NCBI RefSeq assembly: GCF_022808175.1
Contig: NZ_JALGBX010000010.1
Coordinates: 1 to 64,000, forward strand
DNA: 64,000 bases
Reading direction: 5' to 3'
DNA from: Streptomyces sp. AP-93
Lineage (GTDB): Bacteria > Actinomycetota > Actinomycetes > Streptomycetales > Streptomycetaceae
Every line of letters begins with the position of its first letter. Within the stretch, counting starts at the first letter, position 1. A program made the translations under genes and the position numbers. Below the pieces are notes generated by a model. It saw nothing but the letters and a program-made list of their open reading frames with translations, ran no database searches and was not told where the DNA came from. Below are positions 26,016 to 34,516 of the stretch, one piece after another.

Positions 26016-27053
26016 TCAGCCCCGCTGGGCCCAGATGTTGGCGCCGGGGGTGGACACCGCGAAGGAGTCGATCTCCTTCAGTTCCTGCTCCGACAGCGGT
26101 GCGCCGGACAGTGAAGCCACATTTTCTTCGAGCTGCTTCACGCTCGACGCGCCGATCAGCGCCGACGTCATCCGCTCGTCCCGCAGCACCCAGTTCAGCG
26201 CGAGCTGGGCCAGCGTCTGCCCGCGCCGCGCCGCGATCTCGTTCAGTCCGTTCAGCCGGCGCACGACCTCGTCCGACAGCAGGTCGGGGTTGAGGGACTT
26301 GCCCTGCGTGGCCCGCGAGCCCTCCGGGATCCCCTTGAGGTACTTCCCGGTCAGCAGCCCCTGCGCGAGCGGCACGAAGGAGATGCAGCCCATGCCGGCC
26401 TCCTCCAGGGTGTCCAGCAGTCCGTCGTCCTCCGTCCAGCGGTTGATCATGGAGTACGAGGGCTGGTGGATCAGGGGGCGCACGCCCATCTCCCGCAGCA
26501 GCCGGGCCGCCTCGGCCGTCTGCTCCGCGGTGTACGAGGACACGCCGACGTAGAGCGCCTTGCCCTGCTGGACCGCGGACGCCAGCGCGCCCATGGTCTC
26601 CTCCAGCGGGGTGTCCGGGTCGAAGCGGTGCGAGTAGAAGATGTCGACGTAGTCGACGCCCATCCGCTTCAGCGACGCGTCCAGCGAGCCGAGCAGGTAC
26701 TTGCGGCTGCCCCACTCGCCGTACGGCCCCTCGTGCATGAGGTAGCCGGCCTTGGTGGACAGGACCAGCTCCTCGCGGTGGGACGCGAAGTCCTGCGCGA
26801 AGATCTTCCCGAAGTTCAGCTCGGCCGAGCCGGGGGGCGGGCCGTAGTTGTTCGCCAGGTCGAAGTGGGTGACGCCGAGGTCGAAGGCCCGGCGCAGGAT
26901 CGCCCGCTGGGACACCAGGGACGTGTCGTCGCCGAAGTTGTGCCACAGGCCGAGGGAGATCGCGGGGAGCTTGAGGCCGCTGTGGCCGGTGCGCCGGTAC
27001 TCCATGGAGTCGTAGCGCGAGGGCTCTGCCCGATAGGGATTGGTTTCAGTCAC
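26016..27053 (-). CDS. Aldo/keto reductase (YghZ-like)
   Basis: A 345-residue NADPH-dependent oxidoreductase. GTG 27053 is preceded by GGGAGGACAAC. The (beta/alpha)8 barrel signature is clear: FDLANNYGPPPGSAE with the catalytic Tyr, LSTKAGY with Lys, and FYSHRFDPDTP with the His. The C-terminal GASSVKQLEENVA contacts cofactor. YghZ-type enzymes reduce L-glyceraldehyde 3-phosphate, methylglyoxal and related aldehydes, so detoxification is plausible. It is divergent from the cis-prenyltransferase with a 140-bp shared upstream region. Confidence 0.9.
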   Translation of the reverse strand: MTETNPYRAEPSRYDSMEYRRTGHSGLKLPAISLGLWHNFGDDTSLVSQRAILRRAFDLGVTHFDLANNYGPPPGSAELNFGKIFAQDFASHREELVLSTKAGYLMHEGPYGEWGSRKYLLGSLDASLKRMGVDYVDIFYSHRFDPDTPLEETMGALASAVQQGKALYVGVSSYTAEQTAEAARLLREMGVRPLIHQPSYSMINRWTEDDGLLDTLEEAGMGCISFVPLAQGLLTGKYLKGIPEGSRATQGKSLNPDLLSDEVVRRLNGLNEIAARRGQTLAQLALNWVLRDERMTSALIGASSVKQLEENVASLSGAPLSEQELKEIDSFAVSTPGANIWAQRG

Positions 27054-27193
27054 GTTGTCCTCCCTATCACGGACTTGTGACAGGACCGAGTTGGGTGCCG
27101 GATCCCTCTCCGCAGTAATGTGGCGGTCTGTGGCGGACTTGGGGGGACCACCGCATTCCGCACGGGGGTATCGCTCGGAGGGGCTGGAAGATC

Positions 27194-27967
27194 GTGAAGC
27201 TGCGCGACCTGGTACGCCGTCCTGTGTACAGGCTCTACGCACGCCGGGTGGAAGGCCGCATCGACCATGACGAGACGCCCAAGCACATCGGTGTGATCCT
27301 GGACGGGAACCGGCGCTGGGCGAAGGCGTCCGGGGGCACGACGGTGCAGGGCCACCAGGCCGGCGCCGACAAGATCTCCGAGATGCTGGGCTGGTGCACC
27401 GAGACCGACGTCGAGGTCGTCACCCTGTGGATGCTCTCCACGGACAACCTGGACCGCCCCGAGGTCGAGCTCCGCCCGCTGCTCAACATCATCGAGAACA
27501 CCGTCCGGGGCCTCGCCGCCGACGGCCGCTGGCGCGTCCACCACGTCGGCAACCTCGACATCCTGCCCTCCGGGACCCAGAGCGTCCTGAAGGAGGCCAT
27601 GGAGGCCACCCGCAACGTCGACGGGATACTCGTCAACGTCGCGGTCGGCTACGGCGGCCGCCAGGAGATCGCCGACGCGGTCCGCTCGCTCCTGCTGGAG
27701 CACGCCTCGAAGGGCACCTCCTTCGAGGAGCTCGCCGAGATCCTCGACATCGAGCACATCGCGGAGCACCTCTACACGCGCGGCCAGCCCGACCCGGACC
27801 TGGTGATCCGCACCAGCGGAGAGCAGCGGCTGTCCGGATTCATGCTGTGGCAGAGCGCGCACTCCGAGTACTACTTCTGCGAAGTCTTCTGGCCGGCCTT
27901 CCGCAAGGTCGACTTCCTGCGCGCCCTGCGCGACTACGCCGCCCGCCACCGGCGCTACGGCAGCTGA
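27194..27967 (+). CDS. uppS: Isoprenyl transferase (cis-prenyl diphosphate synthase)
   Basis: A 257-residue cis-prenyltransferase. HIGVILDGNRRWAKA carries the catalytic Asp and the phosphate-binding Arg; VTLWMLSTDNLDRP, then VNVAVGYGGRQEI, and DLVIRTSGEQRLSGFMLWQ with EYYFCEVFWPAF complete the conserved set. It condenses isopentenyl diphosphate onto an allylic primer to make polyprenyl diphosphate; undecaprenyl diphosphate for cell wall is the usual product, but Streptomyces encode more than one paralogue and chain length cannot be read from sequence here. GTG start at 27194, GGAAG upstream. A hairpin terminator follows. Confidence 0.92.
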   Translation: MKLRDLVRRPVYRLYARRVEGRIDHDETPKHIGVILDGNRRWAKASGGTTVQGHQAGADKISEMLGWCTETDVEVVTLWMLSTDNLDRPEVELRPLLNIIENTVRGLAADGRWRVHHVGNLDILPSGTQSVLKEAMEATRNVDGILVNVAVGYGGRQEIADAVRSLLLEHASKGTSFEELAEILDIEHIAEHLYTRGQPDPDLVIRTSGEQRLSGFMLWQSAHSEYYFCEVFWPAFRKVDFLRALRDYAARHRRYGS

Positions 27968-28382
27968 CCCGCCCGGCAGGGCACCCGTACGGCACCTGAC
28001 CTGCGGGTCTCTGACACCCCCTCGGCACCTCACGGCGCGCCCGGACTCCTCCGTGGCGCGCCGTCCCCGTGTTCCCGTACGTCCGTGCCGTCTCCCGGGG
28101 CCCTGCGCGCGAGGCCTTCACCAGGGATTCACCGAGCGTCCGTCATATGCCATGGCATGGCTGGACCCATTCGGGGAATATCCCTTGCAGGTCGACGCCC
28201 GATCCACGGGTGTCGAGTCTCAGCGGACGGCATGGGGTCGTCCGCCCGGGAGGCCCTTTGCACCAGGACGCACGTGCGGTTCGCACGGACGGAGTGGAGG
28301 GCCGGAAGTCGGCCCGCGCAGGGGTGCCGATGACCGGTCCGGTCTTCATGGCCCGACCTCTTCCGAGGGGGTACGTCCTTCC
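27968..28382. other. Intergenic region between uppS and PIN-PhoH gene
   Basis: 415 bp. Short frames cross it in every direction but none has a start with ribosome binding site or a recognisable product. The left end carries the uppS terminator (28032-28064). The right end should hold the promoter of the PhoH gene; GAGGGGG at 28363-28370 is its ribosome binding site. Confidence 0.55.
28032..28064 (+). terminator. Terminator of uppS
   Basis: ACGGCGCGCC and GGCGCGCCGT, a perfect 10-bp stem with a 13-nt loop, 64 bp after the stop codon. Confidence 0.65.
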
Positions 28383-29699
28383 GTGGTGACCAGCACAAAG
28401 AGCCGCCTGCCCGACAGGCGGACCTACGTCCTCGACACCAGCGTCCTGCTGGCAGACCCCAACGCGATCACCCGCTTCGAGGAGCACGAGGTAGTGCTCC
28501 CGATCGTGGTGATCACCGAGCTGGAGGCAAAGAGGCACCATCCCGAACTCGGCTACTTCGCCCGTCAGGCCCTGCGCCTTCTCGACGAGTTCCGGGTCCT
28601 CCACGGTCGCCTCGACGCACCCATCCCGCTGGGCGATCTGGGCGGCACCCTGCGCGTCGAGCTCAACCACTCCGACCAGAGCGTCCTGCCCGCCGGTTTC
28701 AGGCTGGGGGACAACGATTCGCGGATCCTCGCGGTCGCACGCAACCTCCAGGCCGAGGGCTATGACGTCACGGTCGTCTCGAAGGACCTCCCCCTGCGCA
28801 TCAAGGCCTCCTCCGTGGGGCTGATGGCCGAGGAGTACCGCGCGGAGCTCGCGATCACCGATGCCGGCTGGACCGGCATGAGCGAGCTGGGGCTCTCCGG
28901 GGAGCAGGTGGACCTCCTCTTCTCCGAGGAGCGGCTCTACGTACCGGAGGCCGCGGAACTCCCGGTGCACACCGGGCTGGTCCTCCAGTCCGAGCGCGGC
29001 AAGGCGCTGGGCCGGGTCACGGCCGACGGCAACGTGAAGCTCGTACGGGGCGACCGCGAGGCCTTCGGGCTGCACGGCCGCAGCGCCGAGCAGCGGATCG
29101 CGCTCGACCTCCTGCTCGACCCCGACATCGGGATCATCTCGATGGGCGGCCGGGCCGGCACCGGAAAGTCGGCGCTGGCGCTGTGCGCGGGGCTGGAAGC
29201 CGTACTGGAGCGGAGGCAGCATCAGAAGGTGATGGTCTTCCGGCCGCTGTACGCGGTCGGCGGCCAGGACCTCGGCTACCTCCCCGGGGACGCCTCCGAG
29301 AAGATGAGCCCCTGGGCCCAGGCGGTCTTCGACACCCTCTCGGCGGTCGCCGGGCGCGCGGTCATCGAGGAGGTGCTGAACCGCGGGATGCTGGAGGTCC
29401 TGCCGCTCACGCACATCCGCGGCCGCTCGCTGCACGACGCGTTCGTGATCGTGGACGAGGCGCAGTCGCTGGAGCGCAACGTCCTGCTGACCGTTCTGTC
29501 CCGTATCGGGGCCAATTCGCGGGTGGTTCTCACCCACGACGTGGCCCAGCGGGACAACCTGCGGGTCGGCCGGTACGACGGAGTCGTCGCCGTGGTCGAG
29601 AAGCTGAAGGGTCATCCGCTCTTCGCGCACGTCACGCTGACCCGTTCGGAGCGCTCCCCGATCGCCGCGCTGGTCACCGAGATGCTGGAGAACCTGTAG
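28383..29699 (+). CDS. PIN-PhoH fusion protein (PhoH2-type helicase-nuclease)
   Basis: About 438 residues. The PIN domain (about 10-150) begins YVLDTSVLLADPNAITRFEE with the first metal Asp and has LGDNDSRILAVARNL with later acidic residues. The PhoH ATPase (about 230-435) has Walker A GRAGTGKSALALCAGLE and Walker B AFVIVDEAQSLE. PhoH2 proteins are reported to unwind and cleave RNA, and are linked to stress. GTG at 28383 or 28386 follows GAGGGGG. Not in an operon with neighbours. Length and motif set match the actinobacterial type. Confidence 0.92.
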   Translation: MVTSTKSRLPDRRTYVLDTSVLLADPNAITRFEEHEVVLPIVVITELEAKRHHPELGYFARQALRLLDEFRVLHGRLDAPIPLGDLGGTLRVELNHSDQSVLPAGFRLGDNDSRILAVARNLQAEGYDVTVVSKDLPLRIKASSVGLMAEEYRAELAITDAGWTGMSELGLSGEQVDLLFSEERLYVPEAAELPVHTGLVLQSERGKALGRVTADGNVKLVRGDREAFGLHGRSAEQRIALDLLLDPDIGIISMGGRAGTGKSALALCAGLEAVLERRQHQKVMVFRPLYAVGGQDLGYLPGDASEKMSPWAQAVFDTLSAVAGRAVIEEVLNRGMLEVLPLTHIRGRSLHDAFVIVDEAQSLERNVLLTVLSRIGANSRVVLTHDVAQRDNLRVGRYDGVVAVVEKLKGHPLFAHVTLTRSERSPIAALVTEMLENL

Positions 29700-29762
29700 G
29701 GCCGCCGGCCGGCCCGCACGGGCCGCAAAACAGGTAAAACACCCATAGCGGGAGCGTGAGTT

Positions 29763-29805
29763 GGCGCCGCCCGGCAAAGGCCAGAGAGCCTAGCCGGGCG
29801 GCGCC
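29763..29805 (+). terminator. Terminator of the PhoH gene
   Basis: GGCGCCGCCCGGC and its exact complement GCCGGGCGGCGCC, separated by 17 nt with a smaller inner GGC/GCC stem; 63 bp after the stop codon. Confidence 0.8.
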
Positions 29806-30011
29806 TTCACGCACAGGGGTTTATCGAAACCGATGGCGACATGCCAGGTGTGACCTTTCCCACGCAACGGAGAATTGCCCTGCGGCGTCGAGGTCCGGCA
29901 GAGTCTGTTTTCCGTCAGGCCCCGCATACGGCACACCTGTATCTCCCGTGAGATGCGCGCAGTACCGCTAACTCCACAATCGATCGCCGTATGCCGCCCG
30001 GAGCATCACGC

Positions 30012-30110
30012 GGCACTCCCGCAAGGGAGTTGCCCACGGGCCCGCGCCTCCAGTGACCGCACCACCACGGAGGCCAGTGTCAGGGCACTATTGCGCCCGC
30101 GCGGTCACTG
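30012..30110 (+). promoter_or_regulatory. Candidate structured 5' leader RNA of the transglycosylase gene
   Basis: Two elements: GGC-ACTCCC-GCAA-GGGAGT-T-GCC (30012-30034), a stem capped by a GNRA-type GCAA tetraloop; and a long-range stem CAGTGACCGC (30051-30060) with GCGGTCACTG (30101-30110) closing a 40-nt loop that itself holds AGTG/CACT. The second stem ends 11 nt before GGAAGGA, the ribosome binding site. Conserved cores of the ydaO c-di-AMP riboswitch are not present. Confidence 0.45.
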
Positions 30111-30134
30111 CGGACGCTGCTGGAAGGAAACCGT

Positions 30135-30833
30135 GTGAGCCGGATCTCGGTTCGGGGATTCGCTGTGGCTTCGGCCACCGCTGTCACCACCGTCGGCGCC
30201 GTCGTGGGTGTTGCCACTGGCGACCCCGCCTCGAACGATCTCGAGACGACCGCGTCCGGGATGACTCTCCTCACTGACATCCCGGTCGGCGAGCAGGCGC
30301 AGGTCCAGAACGCGTCCCTGACGCAGCAGGCCGACTCCATCGCCCACGCCGCCGACACCGACGCCAAGCGTTCGGCGGAGGAGGCCGCCCGCATCCAGGC
30401 CGCCCAGGACGCCAAGGCGAAGAAGGCCGAGGCGCAGAAGGCCGCGGACGACAAGGCGAAGAAGGAGCGCGAGGAGAAGGAGCAGGCTGCCAGCCGTACC
30501 GCCCCCCGCGACGGATCCGCCTTCGCGCCGCAGGCCACGTACACGGTCGCCCAGGTCAAGGCGATCGCCCAGCAGATGGTCCCGGCGGGGCAGTTCGCAT
30601 GCTTCTCCAAGATCATCAACCAGGAATCCACCTGGAACTACCGGGCCGTGAACAAGTCCTCGGGCGCCTACGGCCTCGTCCAGGCCCTGCCCGGCTCGAA
30701 GATGGCCTCGGCGGGCGCGGACTGGCGCACCAACCCGGCCACGCAGATCGAGTGGGGTCTGAACTACATGAACGACCGCTACGGCAGCCCGTGTGGAGCC
30801 TGGAGCTTCCACCAGGCCAACAACTGGTACTAG
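30135..30833 (+). CDS. Secreted SLT-domain transglycosylase-like cell-wall protein
   Basis: A 232-residue protein from GTG 30135 with GGAAGGA upstream. N-terminal hydrophobic signal (1-30), then a long Ala/Lys/Glu helix (about 75-120, DAKAKKAEAQKAADDKAKKE) that is probably coiled coil, then a compact SLT/lysozyme-like domain (about 135-232): FSKIINQESTWNYRAVN with catalytic Glu, SGAYGLVQALPGSKM, and QIEWGLNYMNDRYG. It likely cleaves peptidoglycan glycan strands during growth. The leader upstream is structured. Well-formed terminator downstream. Confidence 0.88.
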   Translation: MSRISVRGFAVASATAVTTVGAVVGVATGDPASNDLETTASGMTLLTDIPVGEQAQVQNASLTQQADSIAHAADTDAKRSAEEAARIQAAQDAKAKKAEAQKAADDKAKKEREEKEQAASRTAPRDGSAFAPQATYTVAQVKAIAQQMVPAGQFACFSKIINQESTWNYRAVNKSSGAYGLVQALPGSKMASAGADWRTNPATQIEWGLNYMNDRYGSPCGAWSFHQANNWY

Positions 30834-30884
30834 GCACACCCGGACACGCCGGTACCGGAGCGCGCCCGCGTGCTCAACCTCGAA

Positions 30885-30915
30885 GAGCCCCGCATCGTCC
30901 TACGGTGCGGGGCTC
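30885..30915 (+). terminator. Terminator of the transglycosylase gene
   Basis: GAGCCCCGCA and TGCGGGGCTC, a perfect 10-bp stem with an inner CGT/ACG pair; 52 bp after the stop codon. Confidence 0.8.
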
Positions 30916-30981
30916 CTCGCGTGTACGGTCTTTCGAGGTGTGCCCCCGGCAGGCGGTCCAGGGGCGGGGGAGGGGAACGAG

Positions 30982-32385
30982 ATGGCGAAGACAGGCTGGC
31001 TCGGCCGGCTCGGCAACAGGCTGAGCCACGTGGAGGCCCGGCTCGCGGAGCGGCGCGCCGAGGTCGAGGCCGAGAACTCCGACGCCGCGCCCTCCCCGGC
31101 CCAGGCCTCACCGGCCCCCGCTGCCCCGGCCCCCGCTTCCCAGGCCCCCGTTTCCCCGGCCCTCGTCCCACCGCACCCCGCGTCCCCGGGCGCCGAACAC
31201 GCGGGCTACGCCACCCCCGTGCGCCCCGACCCCGTGTCCGTCATCCCGTGGGGCATGCGCGTCGCCGCCGAGGCGAGCTGGCGGCTGCTGCTGCTCGCCG
31301 GGATGCTCTGGGTCCTGATGCGGGTGATCAGCGAAGTCCGCCTGGTCGTCCTCGCCTTCGCCGCCGCCCTCCTGGTCACCGCGCTGCTCCAGCCCTTCGT
31401 GGTCCGGCTGCGCCGGCTCGGCATGCCCCGCGGCCTGGCCACGGCCGTCACCGCGATCCTCGGGTTCGTGGTCATCGGGCTGGTCGGCTGGTTCGTGGTC
31501 TGGCAGGTCATGGACAACCTCGACCAGCTCTCCGCCCGGCTGCGCGAAGGCATCAACGAACTCAAACTCTGGGCACTGGACAGTCCGTTCCACGTGACCG
31601 AGAAGCAGATCAACGACATCGCGAAGAACCTCAGCGAGACCATCGGCACCAACACCGAACAGATCACCTCCGTCGGCCTGCAAGGCGTCACGGTCCTCGT
31701 CGAAGTGCTGACGGGCATGCTCCTCGCGATGTTCTCCACGCTCTTCCTGCTCTACGACGGCAAGCGCATCTGGACCTGGACCACGGGCCTGCTCCCCGCG
31801 GCCGCCCGCCCCGGCGTCGCCGGCGCCGGTCCGCGCGCCTGGCGGACCCTGACCGCGTACGTGCGCGGCACGGTCCTGGTGGCCCTCATCGACGCCGTGT
31901 TCATCGGTCTCGGCCTCTACTTCCTCGACGTGACGATGGCCGTGCCGCTCGCCGTCTTCATCTTCCTGTTCGCCTTCATCCCGCTCGTCGGCGCGGTGAT
32001 CTCCGGCGTCCTCGCCGTGGTCGTGGCCCTGGTGACCCAGGGGCCGTTCACCGCGACGATGGTGCTGCTGGTGGTCCTGGCCGTGCAGCAGATCGAGGGC
32101 CACGTGCTCCAGCCCTTCATCCTGGGCCGGGCGGTACGGGTCCACCCGCTCGCGGTGGTGCTCTCGGTGGCGGCCGGCGGCCTGGTCGCCGGCATCGGCG
32201 GAGCGGTGGTCGCCGTTCCGCTGGTCGCCGTCACCAACACCGTCGTCGGCTACCTGCGGGCCTACTCCCGCGAACAGCTCCATCACGGGCTCTCCCCGGT
32301 CGGCCCCGGGCCGCACGGTGCGACGGCCCTGGGCCAGGCGGTATCCGACGCGGAGGAGACCCGCACGGGTGATAACGGAGCCTGA
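30982..32385 (+). CDS. AI-2E (TqsA/PerM) family transporter
   Basis: A 467-residue membrane protein. ATG 30982 follows GGGAGGGGAACGAG. Residues 1-85 are a cytosolic Pro/Ala-rich extension, then about eight membrane segments. VLMRVISEVRLVVLAFAAALLV, the long soluble loop (about 190-235), and FLFAFIPLVGAVISGVLA with QQIEGHVLQPFILGRAVRVHP are signatures of the family. E. coli TqsA affects autoinducer-2 export, but most members transport unknown substrates, and no LuxS is seen here. The next gene starts inside its last codons. Confidence 0.88.
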   Translation: MAKTGWLGRLGNRLSHVEARLAERRAEVEAENSDAAPSPAQASPAPAAPAPASQAPVSPALVPPHPASPGAEHAGYATPVRPDPVSVIPWGMRVAAEASWRLLLLAGMLWVLMRVISEVRLVVLAFAAALLVTALLQPFVVRLRRLGMPRGLATAVTAILGFVVIGLVGWFVVWQVMDNLDQLSARLREGINELKLWALDSPFHVTEKQINDIAKNLSETIGTNTEQITSVGLQGVTVLVEVLTGMLLAMFSTLFLLYDGKRIWTWTTGLLPAAARPGVAGAGPRAWRTLTAYVRGTVLVALIDAVFIGLGLYFLDVTMAVPLAVFIFLFAFIPLVGAVISGVLAVVVALVTQGPFTATMVLLVVLAVQQIEGHVLQPFILGRAVRVHPLAVVLSVAAGGLVAGIGGAVVAVPLVAVTNTVVGYLRAYSREQLHHGLSPVGPGPHGATALGQAVSDAEETRTGDNGA

Positions 32386-33136
32386 GTTCGACGGAGGGTC
32401 GTCCAGCCTGCCGGGCCCGGAGGGGCCGGAGGGGCCGCTGGAGCCCCGGACCGACGAGAGGTCCTCGTGGCGGCCCGGCCGCCGCCCGTGGCGGTGGGCG
32501 CTCGGCGGAGCCCTGCTCGCCTGCGTGCCGTGGGCCGGCGCCTGGTGGGCCGCGACCCCGCAGGACGACCGCCCGCCGCTGCGGTACGCGCTGCCCGTGA
32601 GCCTGTGCGACGAGGCGAAGCTGCCCGCGCTGGCCCGGCTGGCCGAGGCGATCCAGTGGCAGGCAGCCACCCCGAAACTGTTCGAGCACCCGGGAGTGGA
32701 CCAGGCGTACTGCCAGCTGAGCACCTCGAGGGATCCGGAGGAGGGCCCCGGGCTCCGGCTCGCGTACGAGGTCCAGGCCTCGATGACCCTGCACAAACGG
32801 ACCGACCCCGCCCCGGAGTTCGGCGCGGATCCCGCGCCCGCGGGCTGGATGGGCTCGAGCGGCGCGGAACCGCGCTCGGTGCCGGGGCTCGGGGAGCGGG
32901 CCCTGATGTGGGAGATGGAGTACGAGCAGTCGTGGCGGCTGGCCGTCCTCGACGGGGGTGCGGTGTTCACCGTGGACCTGACCGTGTGGGCGTCCGGCCC
33001 GGACGAGGTCGACGGCGACGGCAATCCGATCGCGAGCTCCGGGCCCCCGGAAGAACCGCCGAAGCCCGATTCCGATGCGGTCCAGGCTGCGATGATCGAC
33101 GACATGCACGGCCTGATGAAGGCGCTGCGCAGGTAG
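32369..33136 (+). CDS. Membrane-anchored protein, paralogue 1
   Basis: A 255-residue protein. GTG 32369 overlaps the end of the AI-2E gene by 17 bp, and GGAGGAG upstream lies inside that gene, so translation is coupled. It has a cytosolic Glu/Pro-rich start, one membrane segment (WALGGALLACVPWAGAWW, about 50-70), and an extracytosolic domain with two Cys (VSLCDEAKL, QAYCQLST) and GLGERALMWEMEYE. It is homologous to the next gene (same order of motifs: anchor, C-E, YC-ST, GLG-RA, VLDGGAVFT, MHGLMKALRR end). No known family. I read this as a tandem duplication. Confidence 0.7.
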   Translation: MITEPEFDGGSSSLPGPEGPEGPLEPRTDERSSWRPGRRPWRWALGGALLACVPWAGAWWAATPQDDRPPLRYALPVSLCDEAKLPALARLAEAIQWQAATPKLFEHPGVDQAYCQLSTSRDPEEGPGLRLAYEVQASMTLHKRTDPAPEFGADPAPAGWMGSSGAEPRSVPGLGERALMWEMEYEQSWRLAVLDGGAVFTVDLTVWASGPDEVDGDGNPIASSGPPEEPPKPDSDAVQAAMIDDMHGLMKALRR

Positions 33137-33184
33137 GCGCGGCCGGTGCCGTAGGCGCGGGGGCGCGGGGATGGGGGACACGGG

Positions 33185-33901
33185 ATGATCGGCGAGCCCG
33201 AGATCGACGGGGGCTGGGAGACGGCGAGCGGCGCGGAGGGGGCCGCGGAGGCCCTTCCGGGCGGGCCCGAGCACGAGCGCGAGAACGGGGGCGAGCGCGT
33301 ACGGGGCGCCCGCAGGCCATGGCTGTGGGCGCTGGGCGGGGTGGTGGCGGCCTCGGCGGTGTGGGCGGGCACCCTGGCCGTGCAGGACCGCTTCCCGGAC
33401 GTACCGCGCCTCGACTACCGGCACTCCCCGGACCTGTGCAAGGAGTTCGAGCTCGGGACGGTCGGTCAGGTGGCCGGCCGGGAGTTCCAGGGACGCGAGA
33501 GCGCTGAGGGAGTGTCCCTCGCGCAGGACTGGTCGTACTGCACGGTCTCCACGGAGTACCAGGAGGGGACCATGATGTACGGGGCCCAGCTGCTGGTCGA
33601 GCTGCACAAGAAGGGCGACCCGGAGACGGAGTTCGCCACTGGCCCGGGGACGGACCCGGCGACCCGGATGAACACCGACGAGCGCTTCGGGGTGACGGGC
33701 CTCGGCGACCGGGCGATGTTCGACCGGTACTACGCGGGCGGCGGATCGCGGCTCATGGTGCTCGACGGAGGGTCCGTCTTCACCCTCACCGTGCAGTGGT
33801 ACAACCTGAAGGACGGCCAGAGCGGCAGCATCGACGAGAGCGCGATGGACGCGGCGATGATCGAGGACATGCGGGCGCTGATGACGAAGCTGGAGCGGTA
33901 G
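33185..33901 (+). CDS. Membrane-anchored protein, paralogue 2
   Basis: A 238-residue protein starting MIGEPEIDGG at ATG 33185, preceded by GATGGGGGACACGGG. Same plan as its upstream neighbour: membrane segment WLWALGGVVAASAVWAGTL (about 45-65), then HSPDLCKEFEL, SYCTVSTEYQEG, VTGLGDRAMFDRYY, VLDGGSVFTLTVQW and a helical end MIEDMRALMTKLER. The outer domain with two Cys may hold one disulfide. Lies 48 bp after paralogue 1 and probably in the same transcript as the AI-2E gene. Confidence 0.7.
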   Translation: MIGEPEIDGGWETASGAEGAAEALPGGPEHERENGGERVRGARRPWLWALGGVVAASAVWAGTLAVQDRFPDVPRLDYRHSPDLCKEFELGTVGQVAGREFQGRESAEGVSLAQDWSYCTVSTEYQEGTMMYGAQLLVELHKKGDPETEFATGPGTDPATRMNTDERFGVTGLGDRAMFDRYYAGGGSRLMVLDGGSVFTLTVQWYNLKDGQSGSIDESAMDAAMIEDMRALMTKLER

Positions 33902-33922
33902 CCGCGGATGCGCGCGCACGCG

Positions 33923-33954
33923 CAGGGCCCCGCGACCGGAGTCGCGGGGCCCTG
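33923..33954. terminator. Bidirectional terminator between paralogue 2 and ahpD
   Basis: CAGGGCCCCGCGAC-CGGA-GTCGCGGGGCCCTG, a perfect 14-bp stem with a 4-nt loop, placed between convergent genes; serves both. Confidence 0.85.
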
Positions 33955-33973
33955 TGGTGCGTATGGCGGGGTG

Positions 33974-34513
33974 TCACTCGCCCGCGAGGGCGGCCTCGGC
34001 GTCGAGGGTGACGGCGACGGCCTGGATCACCGAGGCGATCTTGAAGGCCTCCTGGACCGTCTCGCGGTCCACGCCGGCCTTGCGCAGGACCTGCTCGTGC
34101 GAGTCCAGGCACTGGCCGCAGCCGTTGACCGCGGAGACGGCCAGCGACCACAGCTCGAAGTCGACCTTCTCCACACCGGGGTTGCCGATGACGTTCATCC
34201 GCAGGCCCGCGCGCAGGTTGCCGTACTCCGGGTCGGAGAGCAGGTGGCGGGTGCGGTAGAAGACGTTGTTCATCGCCATGACCGCGGCGGCCGACTTGGC
34301 GGCGGTGTACGCCTCCGGCGACAGGGCCGCCTTCGCCTCCGGCTCCAGCTCACGCAGGACGCGCGGCGAGCGCGCCGCGATGGCGCAGGACAGGACCGTG
34401 CCCCACAGCTGCTGCTGCGTCAGGGCGTCCTGATTGCCGATGACCGAACCGAGGTTCAGCTTCAGGTCCTTGGCGAAGTCCGGCAGGGCGGACTTGAGGG
34501 AGTCGAGGGACAT
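33974..34513 (-). CDS. ahpD: Alkyl hydroperoxide reductase D (CMD family)
   Basis: A 179-residue AhpD. The active-site motif is AVNGCGQCLDSHEQVLRKAG: the CxxC pair plus downstream His and upstream Glu-type proton relay of the carboxymuconolactone decarboxylase fold. AhpD is the reductant of AhpC in actinobacteria, in place of AhpF, and is itself recycled through a lipoamide-containing chain in mycobacteria. It starts 3 nt after the ahpC stop, so the pair forms an operon. Confidence 0.95.
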   Translation of the reverse strand: MSLDSLKSALPDFAKDLKLNLGSVIGNQDALTQQQLWGTVLSCAIAARSPRVLRELEPEAKAALSPEAYTAAKSAAAVMAMNNVFYRTRHLLSDPEYGNLRAGLRMNVIGNPGVEKVDFELWSLAVSAVNGCGQCLDSHEQVLRKAGVDRETVQEAFKIASVIQAVAVTLDAEAALAGE

Positions 34514-34516
34514 CGC

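Larger units (their letters stand above)
29700..30134. other. Intergenic region with PhoH terminator and structured leader of the SLT gene
   Basis: 435 bp, no supported gene. Left part has a perfect 13-bp hairpin (29763-29805). Right part (30012-30110) has nested inverted repeats immediately upstream of the transglycosylase ribosome binding site, described as a candidate leader RNA. Confidence 0.6.

Noticed and set aside
29800..30134. ydaO/yuaA c-di-AMP riboswitch before the transglycosylase
   Set aside because: The gene type and leader position fit, but I could not find the conserved core segments; kept only as an unclassified structured leader.
32369..33901. Frameshifted single gene
   Set aside because: Each paralogue has its own start, membrane segment and full-length domain, so this is duplication.
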